Below, piece by piece: positions 35,206-43,982 of a stretch of DNA of 64,000 bases. The notes under the pieces are model-generated. The model saw nothing but the letters and a program-made list of their open reading frames with translations. It was not told the origin of the DNA and ran no database searches. Positions within the stretch are counted from its first letter, which is position 1. Every line of letters starts with the position of its first letter. A program made the translations under genes and the position numbers. The stretch covers positions 62,001 through 126,000 of the forward strand of contig NZ_BDBZ01000004.1 in the NCBI RefSeq assembly GCF_001613245.1. Reading direction: 5' to 3'. Source of the DNA: Nocardia speluncae NBRC 108251 (GTDB lineage Bacteria > Actinomycetota > Actinomycetes > Mycobacteriales > Mycobacteriaceae).

Positions 35206-35655
35206 ATGACAGCACGTATGACGGCGATCGCCCTCCCGGCGGCCGCGACGGCGCTGACGGTGGGGGCTCTCACGGCCACCGCGGCACCCGCGGCGGCGGA
35301 CGGCGGCACGTTCCAGCCCGTCTATTCGCTCGCCCAGGGCGCCTGCGTCGCCCAGCTCGACACATCCGTCAACGGTGATGCCTATCCCGAGCACGCGGCT
35401 TTCACCGTCTCGACCATCATGTTCGGCGTCGGCCCGTGCACCCTGCCGGTGACCCTGAACTGGCGCAATCTCGACACCGGCGCCACCGGATCGGTCACCC
35501 GGACGGCGAACGGGCCCGGGCACTGGATGAACGACGGGCGCTCCGCACTGTTCCGCCCCGGCGTGGGCCGGTTCACCGCGACCATCACGGTCGGCGCGGC
35601 CCATGTACCCGAACCCGGTTCGGTGGACTTCACCGTCACCGAGTACCGGGGGTGA
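35206..35655 (+). CDS. Small secreted protein
   Basis: The 149-residue protein has an N-terminal signal peptide (hydrophobic stretch to about 27, likely cleavage after APAAA near residue 30). The mature domain of about 115 residues is beta-rich, with only two cysteines (in QGACVAQL and VGPCTLPVTLNW), which probably form a disulfide. I do not recognise the family. GAGGTGAACG precedes the ATG. A -10-like TAGGGT lies at 35085-35090, giving a leader of about 110 nt. It is divergent from dnaE1. Confidence 0.72.
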   Translation: MTARMTAIALPAAATALTVGALTATAAPAAADGGTFQPVYSLAQGACVAQLDTSVNGDAYPEHAAFTVSTIMFGVGPCTLPVTLNWRNLDTGATGSVTRTANGPGHWMNDGRSALFRPGVGRFTATITVGAAHVPEPGSVDFTVTEYRG

Positions 35656-35801
35656 GCGCCGGCCCCCGATAGCGCGAAGCGCGCTGGTCACGACCGGCCC
35701 GGGACAGCCGGCGGTATTCCCGGCCGGCCCTGCTCCCCATCTCGTCGAGCCCCCTCGTGGGCCGACTCGCCGGCCCGGGCCGGTTATCGCCTCCGGAGAA
35801 G

Positions 35802-35835
35802 GTTTCCCGCAGCAATGGCGGTTGCTGCGGGAAGC
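35802..35835. terminator. Strong hairpin before the LytS-type kinase gene
   Basis: 12-bp perfect arms (TTCCCGCAGCAA at 35804-35815 and its complement at 35822-35833), 14 with flanking pairs, around the loop TGGCGG. It ends 65 nt before the kinase ATG. It may terminate the secreted-protein transcript or act in the kinase leader. Confidence 0.55.
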
Positions 35836-35899
35836 GTGAGACGATGACCGGCCCCGGCCGGCGAGCCGGCGGGTGGTCTACGAGAGAAGGGGTGGCCGA

Positions 35900-37078
35900 A
35901 TGGCCGCGACCGTCGTGGTGATCTGCGCTTGCGCGGTACTGCTCGCCGCGGGGTTGCTGATCTGGGCGCGGCCGCGGCGGATGGTCACCACACCCGCGGA
36001 ACGCGCCGTGCACGCCGCCCTGCATACCGCTTCACTTGCGGCCCGGTCACTGCGCCGCGGGCTCACCGCGACCTCGGCGCTCGACGCGGTGCCGCATCTG
36101 CGGGCACTGGTGGGGGCCGAGGGACTGGGCGTGGCCGATCCCGATGGTGAACTCCTGGCATGGGACGGCGCGCGTCATGTACCGGCCGGTGAATTCACCA
36201 CGGCCGTCCGGGAAGCCATCGCGGGGCGGCGGCCGGTACTCGTTCATCTACCCGATCCCGAGCATCCGGGCCGCACCCTGGTGGCCCAGCCCCTGCTCAC
36301 CGACAGCGATGCGGTGGCGGGAGCGCTGGGCATGGTCACCTCGGCCCGGCCGGGCCCCGGTACCCTCGGCGCGCTGGCCGAGGTGGCCCGCTACGCGTGT
36401 GGGCAGCTGGAATTGGCCGAACTCGACGCCTCCCGGGCCCGGCTGGACCGGGCGGAGGTGCGGGCGCTGCGAGCACAGATCAGCCCGCATTTCATCTACA
36501 ACGCACTCAACACCATCGCCTCGTTCGTCCGCACCGACCCCGGGCGGGCGCGCGAGCTCATCCTGGATTTCGCCGATTTCACCCGCTATTCGTTCCGGGT
36601 GGCCGGCGAGTACACCGTGCTGGCCGATGAACTCAGCAATATCGAACGGTATCTGGAGCTGGAACGCGCCCGGTTCGGGCCGGCACTGCAGGTGCGGTTG
36701 CGGATCGCACCCGAGGTACTGGGGGTGACACTGCCGTTCCTCGCGTTACAGCCGCTGGTGGAGAACGCGGTCCGGCACGGGCTGACGGGCCGGGCCGGGG
36801 GCGGCACAGTGACCATCGAAGCGCTCGACGCCGGAACCGACTGCCTGATCAGCGTGGAGGACGACGGCGCCGGGATGGACCCGGAGGTTCTGCGGTCGGG
36901 AACGCTGGATGCCGCCGGAGATATGCGCGAGGCACCGCATATCGGGCTGGCCAATGTGGACGATCGGCTACGCGCCGCGTTCGGCAACGACTACGGGCTG
37001 GTGGTGGATACGGCGCCCGGGGCGGGCACGAAGGTGAGTATGCGGGTACCGAAATTCCGCGCCGGAATCCGGCCCTGA
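35900..37078 (+). CDS. LytS/YehU-type sensor histidine kinase
   Basis: The 392-residue protein has one N-terminal membrane helix (about 3-23). A GAF-like sensor region follows (about 60-170, with AEGLGVADPDGELLAWDG), then the His_kinase module with phosphoacceptor His197 (AQISPHFIYNALNTIASF). The HATPase domain has NAVRHGL, DDGAGM and GAGTKVSMRVP. AGAAGGGG precedes the ATG. The N-terminal part resembles signal-binding modules of BtsS/YehU-like kinases, but has no five-helix transmembrane sensor. LytS-type kinases work with LytTR regulators; the only one here is at 41497-42237, on the far side of the symporter genes. The signal may be a carboxylate. Confidence 0.88.
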   Translation: MAATVVVICACAVLLAAGLLIWARPRRMVTTPAERAVHAALHTASLAARSLRRGLTATSALDAVPHLRALVGAEGLGVADPDGELLAWDGARHVPAGEFTTAVREAIAGRRPVLVHLPDPEHPGRTLVAQPLLTDSDAVAGALGMVTSARPGPGTLGALAEVARYACGQLELAELDASRARLDRAEVRALRAQISPHFIYNALNTIASFVRTDPGRARELILDFADFTRYSFRVAGEYTVLADELSNIERYLELERARFGPALQVRLRIAPEVLGVTLPFLALQPLVENAVRHGLTGRAGGGTVTIEALDAGTDCLISVEDDGAGMDPEVLRSGTLDAAGDMREAPHIGLANVDDRLRAAFGNDYGLVVDTAPGAGTKVSMRVPKFRAGIRP

Positions 37079-37089
37079 GCGCCGGACAA

Positions 37090-37128
37090 GGCCGGGCCCC
37101 GTTCACCCTCACAGAACGGGGTCCGGCC
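37090..37128. terminator. Bidirectional terminator, kinase / symporter
   Basis: 15-bp arms (GGCCGGGCCCCGTTC at 37090-37104, partner 37114-37128 with one G-U pair) and a 9-nt loop, between convergent genes. Confidence 0.8.
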
Positions 37129-37156
37129 CTGCGCACCGGGAATCGAACGCCCGGTA

Positions 37157-38788
37157 TCAGTGCGCGACGGCCTTCTCCGCGCCGACACCGGTCAGTGCCC
37201 GGACCTCCATTTCCGCGGCCTTGGCGGGATCCTCGTCGTTACCGCCCAGATAGGTGCCCACCACACCGAGCACGAAGGCCAGCGGGATGGAGACGATGCC
37301 CGGATTGGACAGCGGGAACCAATCGAAATCCATATCCGGCAGCATGGCGCTCGCCGATCCGGATACCGCCGGGGAGAACACGATGAGCACGATCGTGGAG
37401 ATCAGCCCGCCGTACATGCTGAACAGTGCGCCCCGGGTGTTGAAGCGGCGCCAGAACAGCGAGTACAGGATGGTCGGCAGATTGGCCGCGGCGGCGACCG
37501 CGAAAGCCAGTGCCACCAGGAACGCGATGTTCTGCCCGTTGGCCAGGATGCCCAGCGCGATGGCCAGTACGCCGATCACCACGGCGGTGATCCGGGAGAC
37601 CCGCACCTGGGCGTTCTCGTCCACCTTTCCGCGGCGGATCACGTTGGCGTAGATATCGTGCGCGAACGAGGCCGACGCGGTGATGGTGAGCCCGGCGACC
37701 ACCGCGAGGATGGTCGCGAAAGCCACCGCGGAGATGACTCCGAGCAGGATCACCCCGCCCAGTTCGAAGGCCAGCAGCGGGGCCGCCGAATTCTGCCCAC
37801 CGGCCGCGGACAGGATGCGATCGGGGCCGACCAGGGCCGCCGCACCGTAACCCAGAACGAGGGTGAACAGGTAGAAGGCGCCGATCAGGGCGATCGCCCA
37901 GACCACCGAGCGGCGTGCTTCTTTGGCGGTCGGCACCGTGTAGAAGCGCATCAGCACATGCGGCAGGCCCGCGGTACCGAGCACCAGGGCCAGGCCCAGC
38001 GACAGGAAGTTCAGTTTCGACATCTCGCTGCCGCCGTACTGGGCGCCGGGCGCCAATACGTCGCGGGCGGCGACCGTCGAATCGGTGGATCCCGCGATGG
38101 CACTCTGGGCGCCGCCCAGGATGTCGGACGGATCGAACCCGAATTTCGCCAGCACCATCACGGTCATCACGGCGGCGCCCGCGATCAGCAGCACCGCCTT
38201 GATGATCTGTACCCAGGTGGTGCCCTTCATCCCGCCGACCAGCACGTAGACGATCATCAGCACGCCGACCACGGCGATCACCACGGCCTGCCCGGCCTCA
38301 CTGGATACGTCCAGCAGCAGCGCCACCAGACCGCCCGCACCGGCCATCTGCGCGAGCAGATAGAACAGTGATACCGCCAGCGTCGTGATCGCTGCGGCGG
38401 TACGCACCGGGCGCTGCTGCAACCGGAAACTCAATACATCGGCCATCGTGAATTTGCCGGTGTTACGCAGCATTTCGGCCACCAGCAGCAAGGCCACCAG
38501 CCAGGCCACCAGGAAGCCGATGGAGTACAGGAACCCGTCGTAACCGTAGACCGCGATGGCGCCGGCGATGCCCAGGAAACTCGCGGCGGACAGATAGTCG
38601 CCGGCGATGGCGACCCCGTTCTGCGGGCCGGTGAAGCCGCGGCCGCCGGTGAAATAGTCGGTGGCGCCGGAGGTGTTGCGGCCGGCCCAGAACACCACGA
38701 CCATTGTGACGACGACGAACAGGGCGAAGATCCCGATATTGGCCGCGGGGTTGCCGACCGTATCTTCGGCAGCGTACAGCGTGGTCAC
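37157..38788 (-). CDS. Sodium:solute symporter (acetate/monocarboxylate type)
   Basis: The 543-residue protein has about 13 hydrophobic helices and the SSS-family signature region. NTSGATDYFTGGRGFTGPQN (39-58), GDYLSAASFLGIAG and GTAGLPHVLMRFYTVPTAKEARRSV match the ActP/MctC branch that imports acetate, pyruvate or propionate. The GTG start overlaps the stop of the upstream DUF485 gene (GTGA), the usual DUF485-symporter arrangement. A second symporter gene of the same branch lies upstream on the same strand. Regulation by the flanking LytS/LytTR pair is likely. Confidence 0.92.
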   Translation of the reverse strand: MTTLYAAEDTVGNPAANIGIFALFVVVTMVVVFWAGRNTSGATDYFTGGRGFTGPQNGVAIAGDYLSAASFLGIAGAIAVYGYDGFLYSIGFLVAWLVALLLVAEMLRNTGKFTMADVLSFRLQQRPVRTAAAITTLAVSLFYLLAQMAGAGGLVALLLDVSSEAGQAVVIAVVGVLMIVYVLVGGMKGTTWVQIIKAVLLIAGAAVMTVMVLAKFGFDPSDILGGAQSAIAGSTDSTVAARDVLAPGAQYGGSEMSKLNFLSLGLALVLGTAGLPHVLMRFYTVPTAKEARRSVVWAIALIGAFYLFTLVLGYGAAALVGPDRILSAAGGQNSAAPLLAFELGGVILLGVISAVAFATILAVVAGLTITASASFAHDIYANVIRRGKVDENAQVRVSRITAVVIGVLAIALGILANGQNIAFLVALAFAVAAAANLPTILYSLFWRRFNTRGALFSMYGGLISTIVLIVFSPAVSGSASAMLPDMDFDWFPLSNPGIVSIPLAFVLGVVGTYLGGNDEDPAKAAEMEVRALTGVGAEKAVAH

Positions 38789-39138
38789 GACCCGCTTCCT
38801 TCCAGTTCGGCGCGCAGCGCGGCCGCGCGCGGGTCCAGTTCCCGGTTGGCGAAACGGACGTAGAGACCGGTGATGAGGAAGGTCGAGACGAACTGTCCCA
38901 AGCCGAGCAGCAGCCCGATATTGACCTCACCGAAGACCTCGGTGCCCATGAAATCGTGTGCGTAGGCGCCGAGCAGCACATAGCCGAGGTACCAGAGCAG
39001 GAACAGGGCGGTCATGGGGAAGATGAAGCGGCGCAGCCGATTGCGGAGTTCGGCGAACTCCGGGCTGGCTTGTACTGCGACGAAATCGGGAGGCGCCGTG
39101 GGCTGCCCGCCGCTGTCGTCGAGATCCGTATCGGTCAT
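38785..39138 (-). CDS. DUF485 membrane protein, symporter partner
   Basis: The 117-residue protein has the DUF485 core: SPEFAELRNRLRRFIFPMT, then the first helix (LFLLWYLGYVLLGAYA), a short loop (HDFMGTEVFGEVNIG) and a second helix, followed by a charged tail. DUF485 proteins such as YjcH and MctB are encoded just before ActP/MctC symporters. GAGGA lies 6 nt before the ATG, and the stop overlaps the symporter start. Further upstream in-frame codons are not conserved. Confidence 0.9.
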   Translation of the reverse strand: MTDTDLDDSGGQPTAPPDFVAVQASPEFAELRNRLRRFIFPMTALFLLWYLGYVLLGAYAHDFMGTEVFGEVNIGLLLGLGQFVSTFLITGLYVRFANRELDPRAAALRAELEGSGS

Positions 39139-39312
39139 GCCGGGTCCTCGCAATGTGATGTGTGTTACCTGAACTGAAGCTAGCGAGTCCGATAGGACAG
39201 CAACAGATGTGATGCCGATCACTCGGCGAAGGTATGCGACTGTGCGGTGAATGGTCGCTGTCACGCGATGAGCGGTCGGGGCCGAACTCCGCAGCGAACC
39301 CGGCCGGCGGTA

Positions 39313-41064
39313 TCAGCGATCCGAGCGCGTTCCCGGCTCACGGTCGGCGCCCATGCCGAGCCGTTCCGGCGCATGCATCCGGACGAAAATCCGGCCCAAC
39401 TCCGCGGGCTTCGCGGTGAACCGGCTGACCAGCACCATCGTCCCGAACGACAGTGGTACCGCGACCGCTGCGGGATACCCGAGTATCGCGGCCGGCCACC
39501 CGCCGGCCAGTTCCGCAGAGATACCGCCGAATACCGAAACCACGGTCGCACCGCCTGCCACGACACCACCGGCCACCAGACCCGCTACCGCGCCCGCCGC
39601 AGTGAGCCCACGCCACCAGATTCCCAGCACCAGCAGCGGGCACAAGGTGGATGCCGCGAGCGAGAAGGCCAGCCCCACGGTGCGCGACAGGTCGAGTGAC
39701 ACCACCGACAGTGACAACGCCAGCGGAACCGCCCCCGCAGCCAGCGCCGCCAGCCGGAAATCCCGGATCCGGCCGCGCAGCACATCCGTACTCAGCACCC
39801 CGGCGATGCTCACCACCAGACCCGAGGAGGTCGACAGAAACGCCGCCATCGCCCCGGCCGCGACCAGTGCGGCCAGCAACTGCCCCGGCAATCCGGCCAG
39901 CGCCGAGGACGGTAGCAGCAGAACCGCGGCGTCGGACGTCCCGGTAATCAGCAACTGCGGAACGTAGAGGCGCGCGAAAACCCCGAGCAGGACCGGGAAC
40001 AGATAGAACACCCCGACCATCGCGATCACCGTCAGCGCGGTGGCGCGCGCGGCCCGGCCGTCACGATTGGTGTAGAAGCGGACCAGGACGTGCGGCAGCC
40101 CCATGGTGCCCAGGAAGGTCGCGATCATCAGCGAGTACACCTGGTACTGCGGATGAGGCCCGGCGAAACCGCCCCCCGGCCGCAACCAGTGCGCCCCGTC
40201 GGCCGGCGCACCCGCCACCACCGGCACCGCCGACCCCGGTTCGAGGACCAGCCGGGTATCGCGCGCCAGCTCATGGGTGCCCGCGGTGAGCAGCACCGGC
40301 CCGTCCACCGGACGGGCGTCGAGTTCCCCGTGCACCGAAACCCATTGCGGCGCCGGCAACTGCACCAATACCGGGGTCGTCACCTCCACCGTGGTGCGTT
40401 CACCGACCGTCGGCGGGACCGCCGCGCCGATCTCGCGTTCCTCCGCACCGCTACCGAAGAAATGCATCAGCAGGACGAGGGCGGGCAACGCCACCGCAGT
40501 CAGCTTCAGCCAGTACTGGAAGGCTTGCACAAGAGTGATCGAACGCATCCCGCCGCCGACCACATTCGCCACCACGATCCCGGCGACCGCCACCGCCCCG
40601 ACCCACCCGGGCACTCCGAGCAGGATACGCAGGGTCAAACCGGCGCCCTGGAATTGCGGGATCACGTACACCGCGCACACCAGCACCACCACCAGGGCAG
40701 CGAACCGGCGCGCCCGCGGCGAACCCAACCGGAACTCGGCGAAATCCGGCACAGTGTAGGCGCCGGACCGCCGTAGCGGTGCCGCCACGAACAGGAGTAA
40801 TGCCAGATAGCCCGCCGTGAATCCCACCGGGTACCACAGGGCGTCGGCACCGTATTTGGCAATCAATCCCGCCACACCGAGAAAGGAGGCTGCCGAGAGG
40901 TACTCGCCCGATACCGCGGCCGCATTCCACCGGGGTCCGACACTACGCGAGGCCACCAGGAAATCCGAGGTGGTGCGCGCCCAGCGGACCCCGTACACGC
41001 CGAGTGTCACCGTCGCCACCGCCGCCGCCAGCAATGCGGCCACAGTGAGTCCGGACGAGTTCAC
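39313..41064 (-). CDS. Second sodium:solute symporter with extracytoplasmic insert
   Basis: The 583-residue SSS-family protein has ARTTSDFLVASRSVGPRWNA (25-44), SGEYLSAASFLGVAGL and GTMGLPHVLVRFYTNRDGRAARATA, the same branch as its neighbour. It differs by a hydrophilic insert of about 90 residues (about 240-325: PTVGERTTVEVTTPV through GAHWLRPGGGF) between two helices. The insert would face outside and is not present in the other copy. GTG 41064 with GGGGGA 6 nt upstream is preferred to the further-upstream start. It probably transports another carboxylate. Confidence 0.88.
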   Translation of the reverse strand: MNSSGLTVAALLAAAVATVTLGVYGVRWARTTSDFLVASRSVGPRWNAAAVSGEYLSAASFLGVAGLIAKYGADALWYPVGFTAGYLALLLFVAAPLRRSGAYTVPDFAEFRLGSPRARRFAALVVVLVCAVYVIPQFQGAGLTLRILLGVPGWVGAVAVAGIVVANVVGGGMRSITLVQAFQYWLKLTAVALPALVLLMHFFGSGAEEREIGAAVPPTVGERTTVEVTTPVLVQLPAPQWVSVHGELDARPVDGPVLLTAGTHELARDTRLVLEPGSAVPVVAGAPADGAHWLRPGGGFAGPHPQYQVYSLMIATFLGTMGLPHVLVRFYTNRDGRAARATALTVIAMVGVFYLFPVLLGVFARLYVPQLLITGTSDAAVLLLPSSALAGLPGQLLAALVAAGAMAAFLSTSSGLVVSIAGVLSTDVLRGRIRDFRLAALAAGAVPLALSLSVVSLDLSRTVGLAFSLAASTLCPLLVLGIWWRGLTAAGAVAGLVAGGVVAGGATVVSVFGGISAELAGGWPAAILGYPAAVAVPLSFGTMVLVSRFTAKPAELGRIFVRMHAPERLGMGADREPGTRSDR

Positions 41065-41131
41065 CGCACGTCCCCCGTACTCCGCGCGGCGGAGCATCCG
41101 GTACCGGCTGTCGTGGTTGCGGGCACCCTCG

Positions 41132-41500
41132 TCAATCCCTGGTGAGTTCGAGGAAATCGTGTTCGTTGCGTTCGGCGAGCCGCACGTAGATCCGGCCGGT
41201 CAGCCACAGCAGCGGATACGCCGCCCCGCCCAGGATCAGCCAGGGCAACCGGATCCCGAGTACCACTGTCTCGGCCACCGCGGTCACCCGGAACAGCAGT
41301 GGTAGCGCCGCGAGCAGCAGTGCCATCACCAGTGCGCAACTCAATGCCAGCCCGAGTTGCGCGCGGATCAGACCGCCGATCAGCGCAGCACCGATCTCGG
41401 TCTGCTCGGCGACCTCCACCCGCGTGCGCACCCGCCGCGCGCCGCGGCGTTCGGCGAGTACCACCCGCTCGCGCGGGCCTTTGGGGGGCGGGCCGATCAT
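41132..41500 (-). CDS. Small two-helix membrane protein, DUF485-like position
   Basis: The 122-residue protein has a basic cytoplasmic N-terminus (ERRGARRVRTRVEVAEQ), two hydrophobic helices (about 44-68 and 80-100) and a charged end (RIYVRLAERNEHDFLELTRD). The layout and place before a symporter resemble DUF485 proteins, but the core motif is not evident. It overlaps the LytTR regulator gene by 4 nt (ATGA), so the two are translationally coupled. Confidence 0.78.
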   Translation of the reverse strand: MIGPPPKGPRERVVLAERRGARRVRTRVEVAEQTEIGAALIGGLIRAQLGLALSCALVMALLLAALPLLFRVTAVAETVVLGIRLPWLILGGAAYPLLWLTGRIYVRLAERNEHDFLELTRD

Positions 41501-42237
41501 CGCCGGTCCGGATGCGGGCCCTGCACCAGCCGCTGTTTGAGTTCACGGACCTGCCGCCGACTCACCGGTAGTTCCACCTGCGGGGCGCCACGCAGGCAGA
41601 CCCGGGTCGCGGCGCCGACCGTTCGCAGGCCGGTGACCCGGTCCAGTGCCACCAGGTACGACCGGTGCACCCGCAGGAAGCCGTCACGCCAGCGTTCCTG
41701 CAGTGCCGACAGCGGGATCCGTACCAAATGCGAACCGGTATCGGTATGCAGCCGGGCGTAGTCGCCCTCCGCCTCCACCCAGCTCACCTGTGACCGGTGC
41801 ACCAGCGTGGTCACGCCGCCGAGTTCGACCGGGATCACCTCGTTGTTCCCGGCCGGCGCGGGATCCGGTCCGATGCGGGCTCGCCGGTCGGTGACCCGCC
41901 GCAATGCCGCGCCGAGGCGAACCTGTCGCACCGGTTTGAGCAGGTAGTCCACCGCGCCGAGGTCGAACGCCGCCACCGCGTGGTCTTCGTGTGCCGTGAC
42001 GAAGACGATGGCCGGTGGATCGGCGAATTCGGCGAGCACGCCCGCCAGTTCCATACCGTCCAGGCCCGGCATGTTGATATCGAGGAACACCACATCGGCG
42101 CCGTGTGCACGCAGTATCCGCAGCGCACCGGTCGCGTCGGCGGCGCCGTGGAGTTCGGTCACCGCGGGCTCGGCGCGCAGGAGATACAGCAGCTCGTCCA
42201 GCGCCGGCGGCTCGTCGTCCACGGCCAGCACCCGCAT
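41497..42237 (-). CDS. LytTR-type response regulator
   Basis: The 246-residue protein has a receiver domain (Asp7/Asp8, phosphoacceptor Asp53 in VVFLDINMPGLDG, Lys near 100 in DYLLKPVR) and a C-terminal LytTR DNA-binding domain. The latter shows VSWVEAEGDYARLHT, FLRVHRSYLVAL and LPVSRRQVRELKQRL. It is the first gene of the leftward transport cassette. The cognate kinase is most likely the LytS-type one at 35900. Such pairs (BtsSR and YpdAB in E. coli) sense pyruvate-like carboxylates and switch on transporters, so a similar role is inferred here. Confidence 0.92.
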   Translation of the reverse strand: MRVLAVDDEPPALDELLYLLRAEPAVTELHGAADATGALRILRAHGADVVFLDINMPGLDGMELAGVLAEFADPPAIVFVTAHEDHAVAAFDLGAVDYLLKPVRQVRLGAALRRVTDRRARIGPDPAPAGNNEVIPVELGGVTTLVHRSQVSWVEAEGDYARLHTDTGSHLVRIPLSALQERWRDGFLRVHRSYLVALDRVTGLRTVGAATRVCLRGAPQVELPVSRRQVRELKQRLVQGPHPDRR

Positions 42238-42346
42238 CCGCCCGACCTTTCCCGCTACATCGACCCGATCATGGTAATCATCGGCACCGAGCGGCGGGGG
42301 CGGGTCCGGTTATCCGGTCGAGAACAGCGCCGGGAGCGGCACCGGG

Positions 42347-42808
42347 TCAGGATCCCAGCTGATCCATGCGCCGCTGCATTTCCGCCGGCTCGATATCTTC
42401 CACATGAGTGGAGACAGTCCACTGATGTCCCCACGGGTCGACGAACGAACCGGTGCGGTCGCCGTAGAACTGGGTTTCCGGGGCGCTGATCTCGGTCGCC
42501 CCGCCCGCCAGCGCGACGGCGTAGGCGGCATCCATATCCGCCACATACACGTACAGGTTGACCGGTGTACCGCCGATCGAATGCGGATCGCGGAAGGCCA
42601 TATCGGGTGCCGGATCGCCGAGCATGAGCACGGAGTTTCCGATGAGCAATTCGCAGTGCATCACCGTGCCGTCCGGCCCGGGGATGCGCATCCGCTCGGT
42701 GGCGCCGAAGACACGTTTGTAGAACTCGACCGCCTCGGCGGCGCCGGCGATCGCCAAACCGGGCGAAATAGTGGGATAACCTTCGGGAATCGGGGAGACA
42801 TCAGACAT
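42347..42808 (-). CDS. VOC-superfamily (PhnB/glyoxalase-like) protein
   Basis: The 153-residue protein has the VOC beta-alpha-beta pattern: AAEAVEFYKRVFGATERMRI, VMHCELLIGNSVLMLGD, VNLYVYVADMDAAYAVALAG and GSFVDPWGHQWTVSTH. PhnB-like members bind no confirmed substrate in most species. GGAGG lies 7 nt before the ATG at 42808. No partner gene is adjacent. The role may be small-molecule binding or dioxygenase-like chemistry. Confidence 0.85.
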   Translation of the reverse strand: MSDVSPIPEGYPTISPGLAIAGAAEAVEFYKRVFGATERMRIPGPDGTVMHCELLIGNSVLMLGDPAPDMAFRDPHSIGGTPVNLYVYVADMDAAYAVALAGGATEISAPETQFYGDRTGSFVDPWGHQWTVSTHVEDIEPAEMQRRMDQLGS

Positions 42809-42902
42809 CACAAGACCTCCGGTCTCGGATCGAATTGTCGGATACTGCGAGCTTAGGCCCCCGCCGCGCCGAGCGCCGGTGACCGGCACAACCCGGCCGG
42901 AA

Positions 42903-43850
42903 TCAGTCGCCCCAGCTCACGTTCGTCTCGATGACCTGCCGCAACTCGGTCGCGTTACGCGGGTTCCGGTAGAACTGATGCCCGCCGATACTGATCGATC
43001 CGGAGATGGGAAGCGGTAACCCCAGATCGACGGTGATCTCGCCGCTGCCCTGCATTGTGTAGTCCTCGATATCGAGGGTGCCGGCCGCGTTCGGCAGATC
43101 CCAGGTACTCGATTGCGGCGTCTGGGTGACGTCGAGCCGGATGGACAGCCTGCCTCCGTCCCGCGCTATGAGCGTGGCCGTGGTGACCTGGTCCAGGTCG
43201 ACCCCGCCGCCGACCGTCTGTCGTACCTGCCATACCGCACCTTCCCCGACCGGTTCGTCGGGGAAGGTGATGGACCGGTAGACAGCCTGGTAGAAGGCCT
43301 GCTCCAAGGCGGCCCGCGCCGAGTTCGACGTTTCCGGTGAGGGCGCCAGCCGCAGCGCGGTGATACCGCCGAGTTCGCTCATCTCCAGTCCGGCATGCGA
43401 ACCACCGGCCGCGGTCAGCGCCTCCGACAGCGCCGGATCAGGGGTGGTGACCTCGCCGAGGGTCAGTTCCACCCCGTCGGAGTCCGCGGTGGCTGTCATC
43501 GGGATGGTGAGCGCGGGACTGGAGAAGTCGCGCACCTGCTGGGCATCGATCTGCTGCTGGATGTGGTGATCGGTGCGCAGGGTGACTGCTTGGATCGTGC
43601 CGTCGTAATAGGAGGGCCGCAGTAGCGTTCGGGGTTCGCTACCGGGGTCCACGACGTTCACCTGCGCCGCGGCGATCGGCACCGTGACCTCGTTACCGAT
43701 ACCCAGGGGTTCGGTACCGTCCGCCTCGGCCGCCGAATCCCCCGCATCGCTGCAACCGGCCCCGAAAGTGGTCAGTCCCAGCGCGAGAACCAGCATCAGC
43801 ACTCTGGACCGCGCCTGGCGGGCCGAAGGAAGCGAACACAACACCGTCAC
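42903..43850 (-). CDS. Lipoprotein of unknown function
   Basis: The 315-residue protein begins with Arg residues (RQARSR), a hydrophobic core (LMLVLALGLTTF) and a lipobox GAGC with the lipid-bearing Cys near residue 32. The mature part (about 280 residues) is beta-rich, Thr/Ser-rich, and ends ATELRQVIETNVSWGD. I do not recognise the family. The GTG at 43850 has a leftward TAGGCT (43863-43858) 7 nt upstream, so a leaderless mRNA is likely. It is divergent from lspA, the gene for the signal peptidase that would process it, which may be coincidence. Confidence 0.8.
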   Translation of the reverse strand: MTVLCSLPSARQARSRVLMLVLALGLTTFGAGCSDAGDSAAEADGTEPLGIGNEVTVPIAAAQVNVVDPGSEPRTLLRPSYYDGTIQAVTLRTDHHIQQQIDAQQVRDFSSPALTIPMTATADSDGVELTLGEVTTPDPALSEALTAAGGSHAGLEMSELGGITALRLAPSPETSNSARAALEQAFYQAVYRSITFPDEPVGEGAVWQVRQTVGGGVDLDQVTTATLIARDGGRLSIRLDVTQTPQSSTWDLPNAAGTLDIEDYTMQGSGEITVDLGLPLPISGSISIGGHQFYRNPRNATELRQVIETNVSWGD

Positions 43851-43939
43851 GCCCGACAGCCTACGAGGCGTTCCTGAGGAAGGGCTGGGACATTCGGGGG
43901 CAATCATTCCGAGGAACACCGGTGGGGGCACCATATGCA

Positions 43940-43960
43940 CACGTGGCGGGTGCCCACGTG
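43940..43960. promoter_or_regulatory. CACGTGG inverted repeat upstream of lspA
   Basis: CACGTGG (43940-43946), 7-nt loop, CCACGTG (43954-43960), ending 22 nt before the lspA ATG. It may be an operator or leader hairpin; no known regulator is claimed. Confidence 0.4.
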
Positions 43961-43982
43961 CCGGGCCGGGCTGCCTCGAGAG

